From Eupeodes corollae (Eukaryota; Arthropoda; Insecta; Diptera; Syrphidae), in contig NC_079147.1 of NCBI RefSeq assembly GCF_945859685.1, positions 52,048,946-52,112,945 of the forward strand: DNA of 64,000 bases. The letters run 5' to 3'. The notes under the pieces were generated by a model. It saw only the letters and a list, made by a program, of their open reading frames with translations. It was not told the origin of the DNA and did not search any database. A program made the translations under genes and the position numbers. This document shows, one piece after another, positions 10,951-21,900 of this stretch; positions within the stretch are counted from its first letter, which is position 1; each line of letters opens with the position of its first letter.

Positions 10951-12370
10951 ATGGAGTGCCATCTCTATTGATCGAGTGGAATTGGTGGTGGGTTGTTTTA
11001 ATTCTCGTCTCTGTTGCACTTGCAGTGGTTATTGGAATTTGTCGTGGGTGATCAAATAAAAATCTATTTAAAAAGCAAATACAAGATCGTGTTGTCTCTG
11101 TTCTTTTGGGTGAGTTTGTTGTTTTTTCTCGTTTTGATTAAGGTTTTGATTTTGATGATGGGTGGAAGAGTTTTACTTGTTGCTCACTGCGTGAAATACG
11201 ATCGTTTGGCGATGATGTTTTCTCTGTCGGTTTTGTTATGAATGGCGGTGTTGTTTTTTTTTTTTGTTTGGTAGTATGTGTGTGAGTAGTGATCGAATGA
11301 GCGAATGAGTAAGAGTTGCCACTTCATTTGATTTTGACTTATTTGAAATTATTAGTGACTGAAAGTGGGAACCCGTTGTCAGAAAAAGATTGACAGTATT
11401 GATTGAAAGCAAGAGTCTATTCTGAAGTTGTGTTTTTAATTTTATTTGATGTGATATTTTAATTGAATTTATACAAATGAACTAAATTGTATGAATTGTC
11501 AAAGTTTTCTTTGATTTTGTTTAAATTTAATTAAATGATGATTTTTTTTAAATCAATATAAATTTCTTATAAACTATGTTTTTATTTATATAACACAAAA
11601 AATGATGAAAAAGTCAAGCAAATTAGTTTTTATAACTTAGTTTGATCTATCGGGCCCTACCAATCAAATTAAGAGTGGATTTTAAAATGTGGGAAAAATT
11701 ACTAAACATTGTAAGGACCACAAATACATCACAAATGTTGCGTCCAATTTGTTTAAATTCAAACCATGAATAAATAAACTTTAATATTTATGTAGGTAAT
11801 AAAATATATTGTTTAATATTAAGAATTTATAGTTTTATGGTCAACTTGACAAAAATTTTAACTTTAACATGAAATTTGATTATTAGTGAGGCCAATTGTG
11901 TCGATCAGCGTAAGGCTTGAACTTAAACAACAATTATTGTAAAATTTAGAGGTAATATCTTAGAAAAAATTCCAATTTTTGTTTGTTTCTTATAAAATTT
12001 GTTTAAAACTACTTTAAATAACTTTTTTCCTTAAACTAAATTTGCATTTATAACTTTGGCTTTAATTAAAAAAAAAAACTGAATTTTGAAACAAGTTCTT
12101 TAAATTAAATCAATTAATTAGCGTTTGAAAAATAGCCTTTTAGTTATTTGTTTAAAACATTTAAATTAGGTAAAAAATACAGTTTAAAATTATTTTAAAA
12201 GATATGAGTTAAAATGAAATATTAAGAAACCAAACTGATTAATGAAGAAGTTGATTTTTAAAAATAAAGAATGTTATGTTTTCAAAACCATTTTTAAAAA
12301 AGATTCTGCATTCCCTCTGTCAATTTGTCTTGCTTAAAAGGTTTACAGGTGTTCATGTTTTTTTTTAAGT
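10951..12370. other. No gene seen
   Basis: AT-rich DNA between the how upstream region and the first large LINE. A 75-codon frame at 11014-11241 is hydrophobic and resembles nothing known to me. No repeat ends, RNA gene or splice-supported exon was found. Confidence 0.5.
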
Positions 12371-15243
12371 TACTTACTTAAGGTGGCGCTACAGTCCTGT
12401 GTGAACTAGGGCCTCACCCAACAAACTTCTCCATCTAGCTCGGTCCCTAGCTAGATGTCTCCAGTTTCGCGCTCCAAGTTGGGTGAGGTCACCTTCCACT
12501 TGTGCGCGCCACCTGATCCGCGGTCTTCCTCTACTGCGCTGTCCTGTGGATGCGGATACGAAGACTTTCCGGGCCGGAGCATTGGTTTCCATGCGCTCTA
12601 CGTGACCCCAGCCATCTTAGTCGTTGGACTTTTACCCTTCTGGCTAAGTCTACGTAGCTGTACAGCCCGTAGAGCTCATCGTTAAATCTTCCCCCCAGCG
12701 CTGGCGTTGTTTTCTGCGTTTACAGCGGAGCCTAGGTAGACGAAGTCCTTGACTACCTTAAAGTAACGTCTGTCGATTGTGACGTTTTGACCAAGACGTC
12801 GGTGTTGTATGTCCTTTCTTGACGACAGCATGTACTTTGTTTTGCCCTCATTAACCGTAAAACCCATTTTTGAAGCCTCTGCCTTAATACTCACAAAAGG
12901 CCCATTGACATCACGCTGAGTTCTTCCGATTATGTCAATGTCATCAGCCTATGCTAGAATTTGAAAGATAATGCCTCTAGTGTTGACGTGTGAGCTCTTC
13001 ACTATTCTTTCCTGCACAAACGGACGAGTTTTGGCAGGGATGCCAACACTAGACAAAAACTATACAGCTCGTCCCTGTAGATGCTGTCATATGCGGCCTT
13101 TAAATCGATGAAAAGATGGTGGGTGTCGATTTGGTGTTCTTGGGTTTTTTCCAGAATCTGCCGTAATGTAACATTTGATCAACTGTGGACTTTCCTGGTC
13201 TAAAACCACACTGATAACGACCTATCAGGTTGTTGACGATGGGCTTTAGACGTTCACATATTACGGCAGAGAAGATTTTATAGGCGATGTTAAGAGGACT
13301 GATTCCTCTATAGTTGGTGCAGTTTAGAGGGTCTCCTTTTTTCAGGATCGGGCAAACAATACTGAGGTTCCATTCATCGGTCATGCTTTCTTCCTACCAT
13401 ATCTTACAGATAAGTTGGTGCATGCTCCTAACCAACTTATCTCCAGCTGCTTTAAAGAGCTCGGCATTCAAGCCATCCGCTCCAGCGGCTTTATTAGACT
13501 TCAACTTAGATATGGCAATCTTTACTTCGTCTAAGTCGGGAGGACGGGATTGTTGGCTTTCGTCGTCTTTATTGAATGGATCATCCTGCCTGACAGCGGA
13601 ATTCAGTTCTTCGTCGCCGTTATACAGAAGTAGTCGTTCCATATCCTCAGCATTGACTGTGGTTCCACTATGATGTTTCCACTTTCGTCTTTGCAGCCTT
13701 CGGTTCTAGGTTTATGTAGCTGTGAGTTTCGTTTCACCTGTTCATAAAACTTTCGAACCTCATTGCTGCTTTTATACCTCTCAACATCTTCGACCGCACG
13801 CTTCTCATGCCCTCTCTTTTTCCTTCTGAGAAGTCGGCTTTCCTCTCGCCTGTTCTGCTCATAGAGCTCACGAGCAGCTCTCGTCCTTTTATGCAGCGCC
13901 ACCGGCCGCTTTGCGTGCCTGTTGTTTGGCTGCATTTGCCTGTCGACATACCTCATCAAACCAGGGGTTCCTTGTTGTTGGATGTTTGGAACCCAGCACA
14001 TCAGAGGCGGCCACTCTGATTGCATCTTGGCAATGTTGCCACTAGTTTTCGATACATTGTGTTGGTGGCAGAGAACTTCGAGAGAGGTTACTTGTAACTC
14101 GGTCGGAAAAGGATTTGGCGATCCTTGGCGATTGTAGCCGTTCGAAGTTGTACCTTTTCCCAGCACCTCCCTGTTTTGCCTTGGGTCTGGAAATTCGAAG
14201 TGCTACCTTGGCTACAACGAGGTAGTGGTCCGAGTCAATGTTAGCTCCTCGGAAAGTTCGTACATCCATAATGCTGGAAGCGTGCCTGGCGTCGATCGCA
14301 ATATGGTCAACCTGGTTGACGGTGGATTGATCTGGAGAAGTCCAAGTTCCTTTGTGGATGTTGAGATGTGGAAAACGCGTACTGGCTACCATGACGTTTC
14401 GCCCCGCAGCAAAATCTATGAGCCTGAATTCGTTGTCAGGAGTCTTGTTATGCAAGCTGTTCTTCCCGATTATTCCACCTAATATATCCTTCCTAACTTG
14501 GCATTAAAATCGCCCAGGACTATTTTAATATCGTAGCTAGAGCACTGGTCATATGTTTTGTCTAGGAGCTCGAAGATATGCATGCTCGCATATCAGACTA
14601 ATGTTTGCCGAATTTAGCCTTGATGCGTATGGTCATGAGGCACTCATTGATGAACTTATAGCTCAAGACTTCTTGCCTAAGTCTGGCTCCAATGACGAAG
14701 CCGCATCCAAATAAACGCTGTTGATTTTCGTGGTAGCAGTCACCATACGAAATATCGCAGTTTTTCATCCTCTTTTTGCCCGACCCATCCCATCGTATTT
14801 CCTGGATGGCGGTGATATCTGCTTTGTAGCGGTCTAGAGCCTTCGCTAATTCTTCGGCCACACGTGGTCTGTTAAGGGACCTAAGCTTTTACATGGCCTG
14901 GAAGTCGTCCCGACGGCACAAACCCCAACCTGGAGGGCCAGATCCTAAGTATAACTCCAAGGATAGGCTCCAAATAAGTCGAAGAAGCCCTATAAGGTGT
15001 TCACTAAGTAGTTCAACCTTACTGTAACTGTAGACGCCACCGTTGATTCCATCTAGGGAATTCCTCCGCTGCCGTCTGGATAAGGAGAGGTGCCTTAGTG
15101 GAAACACCTCTCCCCCCTCTCTCCTTTGCTGCCCCCAACAACTTTTCACTGTGTTGGAACCCAATCTACAGTTAAGGCACAGGGTACCCGATGTTGACCA
15201 CTGGGAGGTGAGAGTAGGATTGGTAGACAGAGGTTGGTTTTGA
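12371..15243 (-). mobile_element. RTE-like non-LTR retrotransposon, copy A (near full length, broken)
   Basis: On the minus strand the order is a 5' leader (to about 14.87 kb), an apurinic-like endonuclease (14.86-14.05 kb; AIQEIRWDG and later DSDHYLVVAKV), then reverse transcriptase (13.64-12.68 kb; GADGLNAELFKAAGDK, YRGISPLNIAYKIFSA, QCGFRPGKSTVDQ, VKDFVYLGSAVN). It ends with a basic tail (RSRGRPRIRW, 12.59-12.39 kb). The end sequence is TTAAGTAAGTAA on the coding strand. The single pol frame is cut by several frameshifts and stops, and the block with the YADD catalytic centre is disrupted. The element makes DNA by target-primed reverse transcription when intact. Clade is judged RTE/BovB-like from the protein style and short-repeat tail; this is not certain. 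Confidence 0.8.
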
Positions 15244-17635
15244 GAAAAACCTGTGAACGCTTGGTTCCTCTTGAATGCACATGTCTACCATTTGAACATC
15301 ACATATGTATAGTAATTTTGACTCCTGCCTCAAAGTGTCTGCGATCTTTTGCCTATATTCTTCTGCTATATACTCTATCTCTCAACTCAAGCTTATGAGG
15401 GAATCTTAAAGCTATCGATTGATTATCTTTAACAGCTTTATCAATCTTAAATGCGGTTTTTATTGTAAATTTCTTCCAAGGCACTCTGCTCACAAAAGAA
15501 TTTAAGGTGACAGAGTGTGGCCTGTAATGGCAGAGGGAACATGGTTGTTATTGGCATGTGATCACGATATGGAACCCTCAGAACCTCAAAATCTTCTACT
15601 TATGACAACTAGATCCTTGCAATCCTTGAATTATTGTCCCAAGTTATTTGAGCTTAATTGCTTCATTTTGATTTTTTGATTTTCCATACTTTAAGTGCTT
15701 TAAAAAACTTGTATACTAATTCATTCAAAATCAGTTTTTTACATCCTTAGTTTCTCCTGAATGAAGAAATTAACAAAATTACCTTCGCTTCCCACATGAC
15801 AGTTTAATGCGCTTTACCTTAAATCGCAAATATTATCTCTTCCATTTCGACATCTTCCACCGTACCGTACCGTCTCAGAAAAATATCTTTTTAAGGCAAA
15901 TTATATACTGGTCCGTCAATCCTAAAAATTGAGAAACTCATGTCCCAGTCAAAAAAAGAAAAAAGTTATTGATATACAGGCAGCTTAATCCATTGGTTCC
16001 GATCTTGGCTGTGGACTGCTGGAACCATACAAACGTTGCCATGGCGCGTCGTTTGGTTGGTTGAGTCTTGCGTTGCCAACTAGAAAGCCACATGGCGCTT
16101 AACCATATAAATGTACCTATACCTAAAATATGTAACCTCTCAAAGCATAAGCGCCTTTTGCACTCTCAAAAAAATAACGACCCATGAGCGGATAAGTCAA
16201 GTAGGTGCCACATACGGTCATGTGCATTTGAATACAATGCCACATCGATAATTTGTAAGTTATCCGTTTTGGATGCATCATGCATGCAACCCAAAACCGA
16301 GAGTGACAAACTTAACTTGATTTGTTTCGGAACCGTTGCAGGCGAGCGCACTCAAAAATTCACACCTCTGAACTGGGACTGCGACTTATTTGGTTTTCGT
16401 ATGGTTTGGTTTGTGTTTTTATTTTCTTGGAGAGTGATCGAAATGATTATGGCAAAAGCTGCAGAAGCTGGCGAATGGTAGCATGGCGCAAAGCACGCGA
16501 CGCAACGCACAAGCTTCAACTACAGCAACAGCTTTAGCAGTATTTGAAAAGATTTTAATTCAGCTACTTACTGACGGATGGATTTTGCATTGCAAATTAT
16601 TATGAAATTTTTTGGCACTAAAATGGCGCGATCTCTCGTTGCCAATTTGCTGAGGGATAATGGAAAAATCTAATTTAATAAAAATATCTTACATAATATG
16701 CGAAGTATCATTTATACGAACTCGCAGTAATAATAATTCCATTGGTTTGCTGCGCGCATGCACCACACGCTTTATTCATGACAATTGCCATATTCGTTTG
16801 ACATTCGCATTCGCATTCGGCGGTGTTTACATTTGGCGACTTTATATGCGAGCGTCTAAAATAAACGAGGAGAGTTGTATCGTTTTTTTGTTTTGTTTTC
16901 TTAAAAATGGTTACTTATGTTTATGGAGTTTTTGGAGGCGGGCAGTGATTCATAGCTTCTTGATAGGATTTAACCAAAATTGATATTCAAGTTGTGAGAT
17001 AAATGGATTGTGACATAGTTAGCATTAGCGTGGAATTAAAAGAAACAGCTAAGTAAGTTAAAAAAAAGCACAAACTTCTTTAGAATGACATAAATGGAGC
17101 ATATAGTTGTCACTTTAATATTGTTTTAATCCAAATAACCAAAAAGTAAAATGAAACATTGACAAATAAAGTGTGCAAAATAAGGACACTTCAAAAGGAA
17201 GTTGTTATACAACAGTTTAGTTTTAGGCAGTCGACTGTTTGATAGTTTTGATATTTTAACATTTATTCTATTTTATGTCATTATAAAAAGACATGTTTTA
17301 GAAATTGTTGAAAGCCATGACTTTTTTGACATTAAAATTAACATTAGATAGCTGATTATGAGTGATTAGGTGCGATCGCGAGCAATCTTTATAAAAATGT
17401 AAGACTATAAAAGAAAAAAATGATGCAGCCCTTAAGAGCCTTGCACATTAGAGCGAACAACGAATGAACGAATGGACGAACAAACGTGATTTCACACATT
17501 TCAAAAAGTCAATTTCAAACAAAAACACAATTAAATTATAAGAAACCAATTGAAACTTATGTAAGGATAATAAAATTTGCATTTTGTTCTCTAAAACAAG
17601 ACAATTTTGTAAAAACAAGTTGTTAGCAACGAATT
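15244..17635. other. No gene seen
   Basis: AT-rich flank between copy A and the repeats before the BEL/Pao element. It contains a short CCGTA repeat near 15861 and GC-richer patches at 16010-16090 and 16440-16530, but no frame or motif I can assign. Open frames at 16166-16983 are short and overlap on both strands. Confidence 0.45.
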
Positions 17636-17641
17636 GCAATG

Positions 17642-18152
17642 TGGTTGCTACGAACTGTCAAACTCTATTCGCGTTCCACACACAATCCACACTGCAACGA
17701 ATAAATTGTTCGCGCTTAACTTAACCTCAAAATTATATATCTCTCTCTCTATTTTTCTTACGATTGTCAAACAAAACGTGAGGTCGAAGCTACATTGTGA
17801 TAGCATGCATTGAATTCCTATGGCTGAACTAGTAAACGTCAGGCGAAGCCGAAGCTGAAGAGTGTATGTGATTCAGCTATTAAGCAGCATTCACATGAGC
17901 GCCACCAACGCTTGAGGACATATTTCCTCACAAATAACAAAACGGTAACAATATAGTTTCTATTTGATTTATGATGCATACCTACTTTAACTTTTCAATA
18001 TCATACATTAATAAATTTAATAAAACAAATTTATTCGTCGCGAAAAAAAATGGTAGTTGATACGAACTGTCAAACTTTATTCGCGTTCCACATTATCCAC
18101 ACTAGCAACGATCAAAATAATCGCGCGTACTTAACCTACAAAAATCATTCTT
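17642..18152. repeat. Two copies of a repeat of about 90-100 bp, plus a TIR-element fragment
   Basis: The segments 17642-17728 and 18051-18152 share the block ACGAACTGTCAAACT, then TATTCGCGTTCCACA and ATCCACACT, in the same orientation. Between them, 17759-17879 is a fragment of the TIR family seen at 1576 and 4299: it carries GTCAAACRAAACSTGAGGTCGA-type sequence and the block AACGTCAGGCGAAGCCGAAG, and ends TTCAGCTA followed by TTA. The left end of that fragment is missing. The spaced pair suggests decayed ends of one larger non-autonomous element. Confidence 0.45.
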
Positions 18153-18545
18153 GTTTTGGTTTCGGTGGTGAATGGTGTTCGGCTTTGGTGAAAATCAAAC
18201 TTCATTCGCGACGAATGTGAAAGAAATGTCAAAATCGACGAATATTTGTTCTTTCGTTGGTCATTGGTCGTACTTTTGTGAATAGTGCTTTATATAAATT
18301 TTGTAAAAGGGTGTATGTCCCTAACCAATTTTGAATTTGAACTGCTCTTATACGGTTTTGAAAAAATTTCTGTTAATAATAATAAAGTCTAAGTCGAAAA
18401 GTCTAAGTTTAGTAAAAACTTTTAAACTTTTGTAATTGTAATTTATAATAATAGTATGATGCACAACTGACATTTAAGCTATTTTGAATACATATATAAT
18501 AGGAACCATGAACTAACATTTGGCTGCGTTCAATCTCAGACAGAT

Positions 18546-18873
18546 TGTCGACGACCAAAAATGCGGCCAAACGAACACATCCATCGACGAACAAAGGAGC
18601 AACAAACAAACGAACACATCTTTTATTATTTATGTATGTTGGCTATCGTGCCATTTTCTTATGTTTAATTGTTGGCAACATTGTCATTTTATTTAATCCA
18701 TTGTCATTTTAAAATTTAAACGTTCAAGTTTCAAGTTCAAGAAAAAGAAAAATTACCAATCGGTAAAAATATTAACAATCATTATATTTTTTAATATTAT
18801 AATACCATTGTATTCATTTTTAGAAAATAAACATTTCGCCAAAAGTTTAATTTTCGTATTCTCTACTTGAACA
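18546..18873 (+). repeat. 5' LTR of the BEL/Pao element
   Basis: 328 bp, identical by eye to 24591-24918. It carries the promoter for the element and an AATAAA signal at 18826-18831, near its end. The boundary is fixed by the CAGAT duplication just outside and by loss of similarity to the 3' LTR after TTGAACA. Confidence 0.95.
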
Positions 18874-18881
18874 TCTTTATT

Positions 18882-18898
18882 TTCGATTGAAAATCGAA
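18882..18898. other. Hairpin in the expected primer-binding region of the BEL/Pao element
   Basis: TTCGATT (18882-18888) and AATCGAA (18892-18898) form a 7-bp stem with a GAA loop, nine bases after the 5' LTR. No TGG-starting site complementary to a tRNA 3' end is present between the LTR and the ATG at 18914. The hairpin or the adjoining TTTATTTTC may take part in priming, but this is only inference. Confidence 0.4.
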
Positions 18899-18913
18899 GG
18901 CGTCACATTGCAC

Positions 18914-21900
18914 ATGTCGAAGAAGAAAACAAGAAAGTGTGCCCGCCTCAACCCAAATATGTCCGACGAGGAAGAAAAGATCCAAAGCGAGCCAGATGAC
19001 GATCATGAGGATGAACACATCAACGAGACCATCAAACCATCTGATGAATTTGATGTGAACACACGAATTGGGAATATGCAAGAGGTATTCCAGAAATCGC
19101 TGCAGGAAATGGAACAAAAGTTTTTGGCTATGTTCAACGCCATAAAGCCAACAAATGATCAGGTAATTGACATTCCTCCCTCCTTTCCCCTTGCCCAGGT
19201 TCAGGTTAAAAACACCAAAACTGCAATGTTGCCCTTCTCATCGATGTCGCCCTCCAAAGATATACAGTCCTATCAACAGCCGCCACATCCACAGTCTTCG
19301 TTACAGCCGTCTTTGCCCAACGTTCACCAGTCACTGCCATTAACGTTGAACAACCCGAACCCGCCGCCAACCCAGATCCAGTCATCATCTAAGGTACAGC
19401 CGTACCAATCACTTACGTCATATCATGCACAGTCGTCGATACAGCCGTCATTGCCCATAGTCCACGAGTCACCACCAATTTCGTTGAACCAGCCGCTGCC
19501 AACTCAGATACAGTCATCATCCCAGCCCCACCAATCACAGCTGCCATATCATTCTCAGTTTTCTATGCCACAATTTTCTCTGTCAGAGTCATCAGATTTC
19601 CAGACACCATTCTCATATAAGCCACAAGCACACCAGCTGCAATTGCACCATCCAGAGCCTGAAACACAACACCATCAAACCGAATTAAGACGTCATTTGC
19701 ATGAATTGCCTAAATTTGGGGGGCTTCCAGAAGAGTGGCCAGCCTTTATCAATTTATACCGCGAAACCACCAGGACATATGGCTATACCAATCTTGAGAA
19801 CCAGATGCGACTGCAGAAATGCCTATATGGAGAAGCGAAGCAGGTAGTCGAGGCATTATTAATTTATCCTAATAATGTCGCTGACGTCATTTCGGAACTT
19901 AAAAATAGTTTTGGGCGGGACGAAATTCTCATCCGAAGTCAACTAGCAAAGCTTAAAATGATTTCACCCATAACTGAGGGAAAAGTAATTGATATTGTAC
20001 CACTCGCTGTCAAGGTAAAAGGGCTGGCCATTTTTCTGGAAACGTCCAACGCCACCCAGCACATAAGCAATCCGTCTTTGCTTGAAGAGTTATGCTCGAA
20101 ATTGCCCTTCAGGATGCGTTTGGAGTGGACACGAACTAAAATTCACATCAAACCACACGCTACACTGCACCATTTTTCCAAGTTCCTGGACGAGGAAGCA
20201 AACGTCATTAAGGCAACAACGTACTGTACCTCATCTAGCCCTCAAAGCTTGATTGAAACAAAAAAGAACTTTGTTATGCACATTAACACGAACAACTCTC
20301 AACGAGCTTCGTGCATATTGTGTAGCCAAGATCATTTGTTGGCAGTGTGTGACAGATTTGCTGAAATGTCGGTGGACGAACGATGGAAGGAAGTGAAGGC
20401 ATTAAAACTTTGTTTTTCTTGTTTGAGGCGAGGACACAACACATTTACATGCAGAACCAAATTTATCTGTAACATTGGTGGATGCCAGCGCAAACACCAT
20501 AAATTACTTCACAATAACTTTAATTTTTCTCCACCAGAATCAAATATGGATATCGTCTCACAGCCTTTATGCACCTTGCATCGTCCTTCGGATGTAGAAA
20601 ACACAGAATTGTTTTTCAAAATAATTCCAGTAACATTGTCTGGTGCCGCTGGATCTTCGGTGCATACGTACGCATATCTGGATGACGGTGCAATGCCTTC
20701 CTTAATTGATGAAAATGTCGCAAAACAACTGGGGCTACAAGGAAAATCTGGTAACATTAAACTTCAGTGGTTTGGAAATCAGACCATAGACTTACCAACA
20801 ACATTTGTGGAATTTGAAATCCAGGGTGTCGGCAAAAAATATAAGGTGAATAATTTCTGCACAATAAAAAATCTTGACCTGCCGACACAATCCTTGAATT
20901 TTAATAAATTAATTTCCAACAACAGCTGTCAAAGTGCTGAGTTAAAAGAGTTGCCAATTTATGACTATTTTAATGTAAAACCTACTATTTTGGTGGGTAT
21001 GTCCAATGCTTATTTAGGAGTAGAATCAAACCGGTTTGAACTGGGATCGAAGGGACCATTTATTGCTGAAACAAGGTTGGGGTGGGTAGTTTATGGCCCA
21101 ACACATGTACAAAATGACCACTTGACTAAACTTAAAAGAATTTTGACTGTTCGTGATGCAGAATCGTATTCTCATGAAAGCGTTTTGGATAATATTCATG
21201 AAATGGTAAGAAATTATTTTACTATCGAGAACATGGGTATTTATAAACCGACGAATAAATTATTATCAAATAATGATCAAAGGGCGATAAACATTATGAA
21301 GCAAACTACTAAACAAAACGGTTTCCGATATGAAGTGGGACTTCTTTGGAAATCAGATAACTTTGAATTTCCTGAAAGCTTCACAATGGCCCTTAAGAGA
21401 CTAGAATTCGTCGAAAAGAAGATTTTAAAAGATCCTGAACTTCAAGCAGCATATAGAGGAAAAATAGATGAGTATTTGGAGAAGGGATACGCATACAAAG
21501 TTAAATTGGATCCAAATAATGTCGAATCTTCCAAAATCTGGTACCTTCCACATTTTGGAGTAAGGAATCCAAACAAACCGGGAAAATTCAGATTAGTCTT
21601 TGACGCAGCAGCCAAATCTAAAGGCGTCTCCTTTAATGACATGTTGTTGTCAGGACCAGATATGAACCAAACGCTGTTGGATGTACTCTTTAAGTTCCGA
21701 GAAGCACGCATCGGAATATGTTCCGATATCAAAGAGATGTTTCATAGAATAGACATTCGACCAGAAGACCAGATGTGCCAACGATTTTTATGGAGAGACG
21801 GAAGTCCTGAAAACCAATTGGAAGTTTACCAGATGCGAGCAATGATATTTGGAGCCACTTGCTCTCCCAGTTTGGCGCAACATGTGAAAAATACGAACGC

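Noticed and set aside
17435..18290. One large TIR element spanning the two repeats before the BEL/Pao element
   Set aside because: The presumed outer ends show only weak, gapped similarity, so only the inner repeats are reported.
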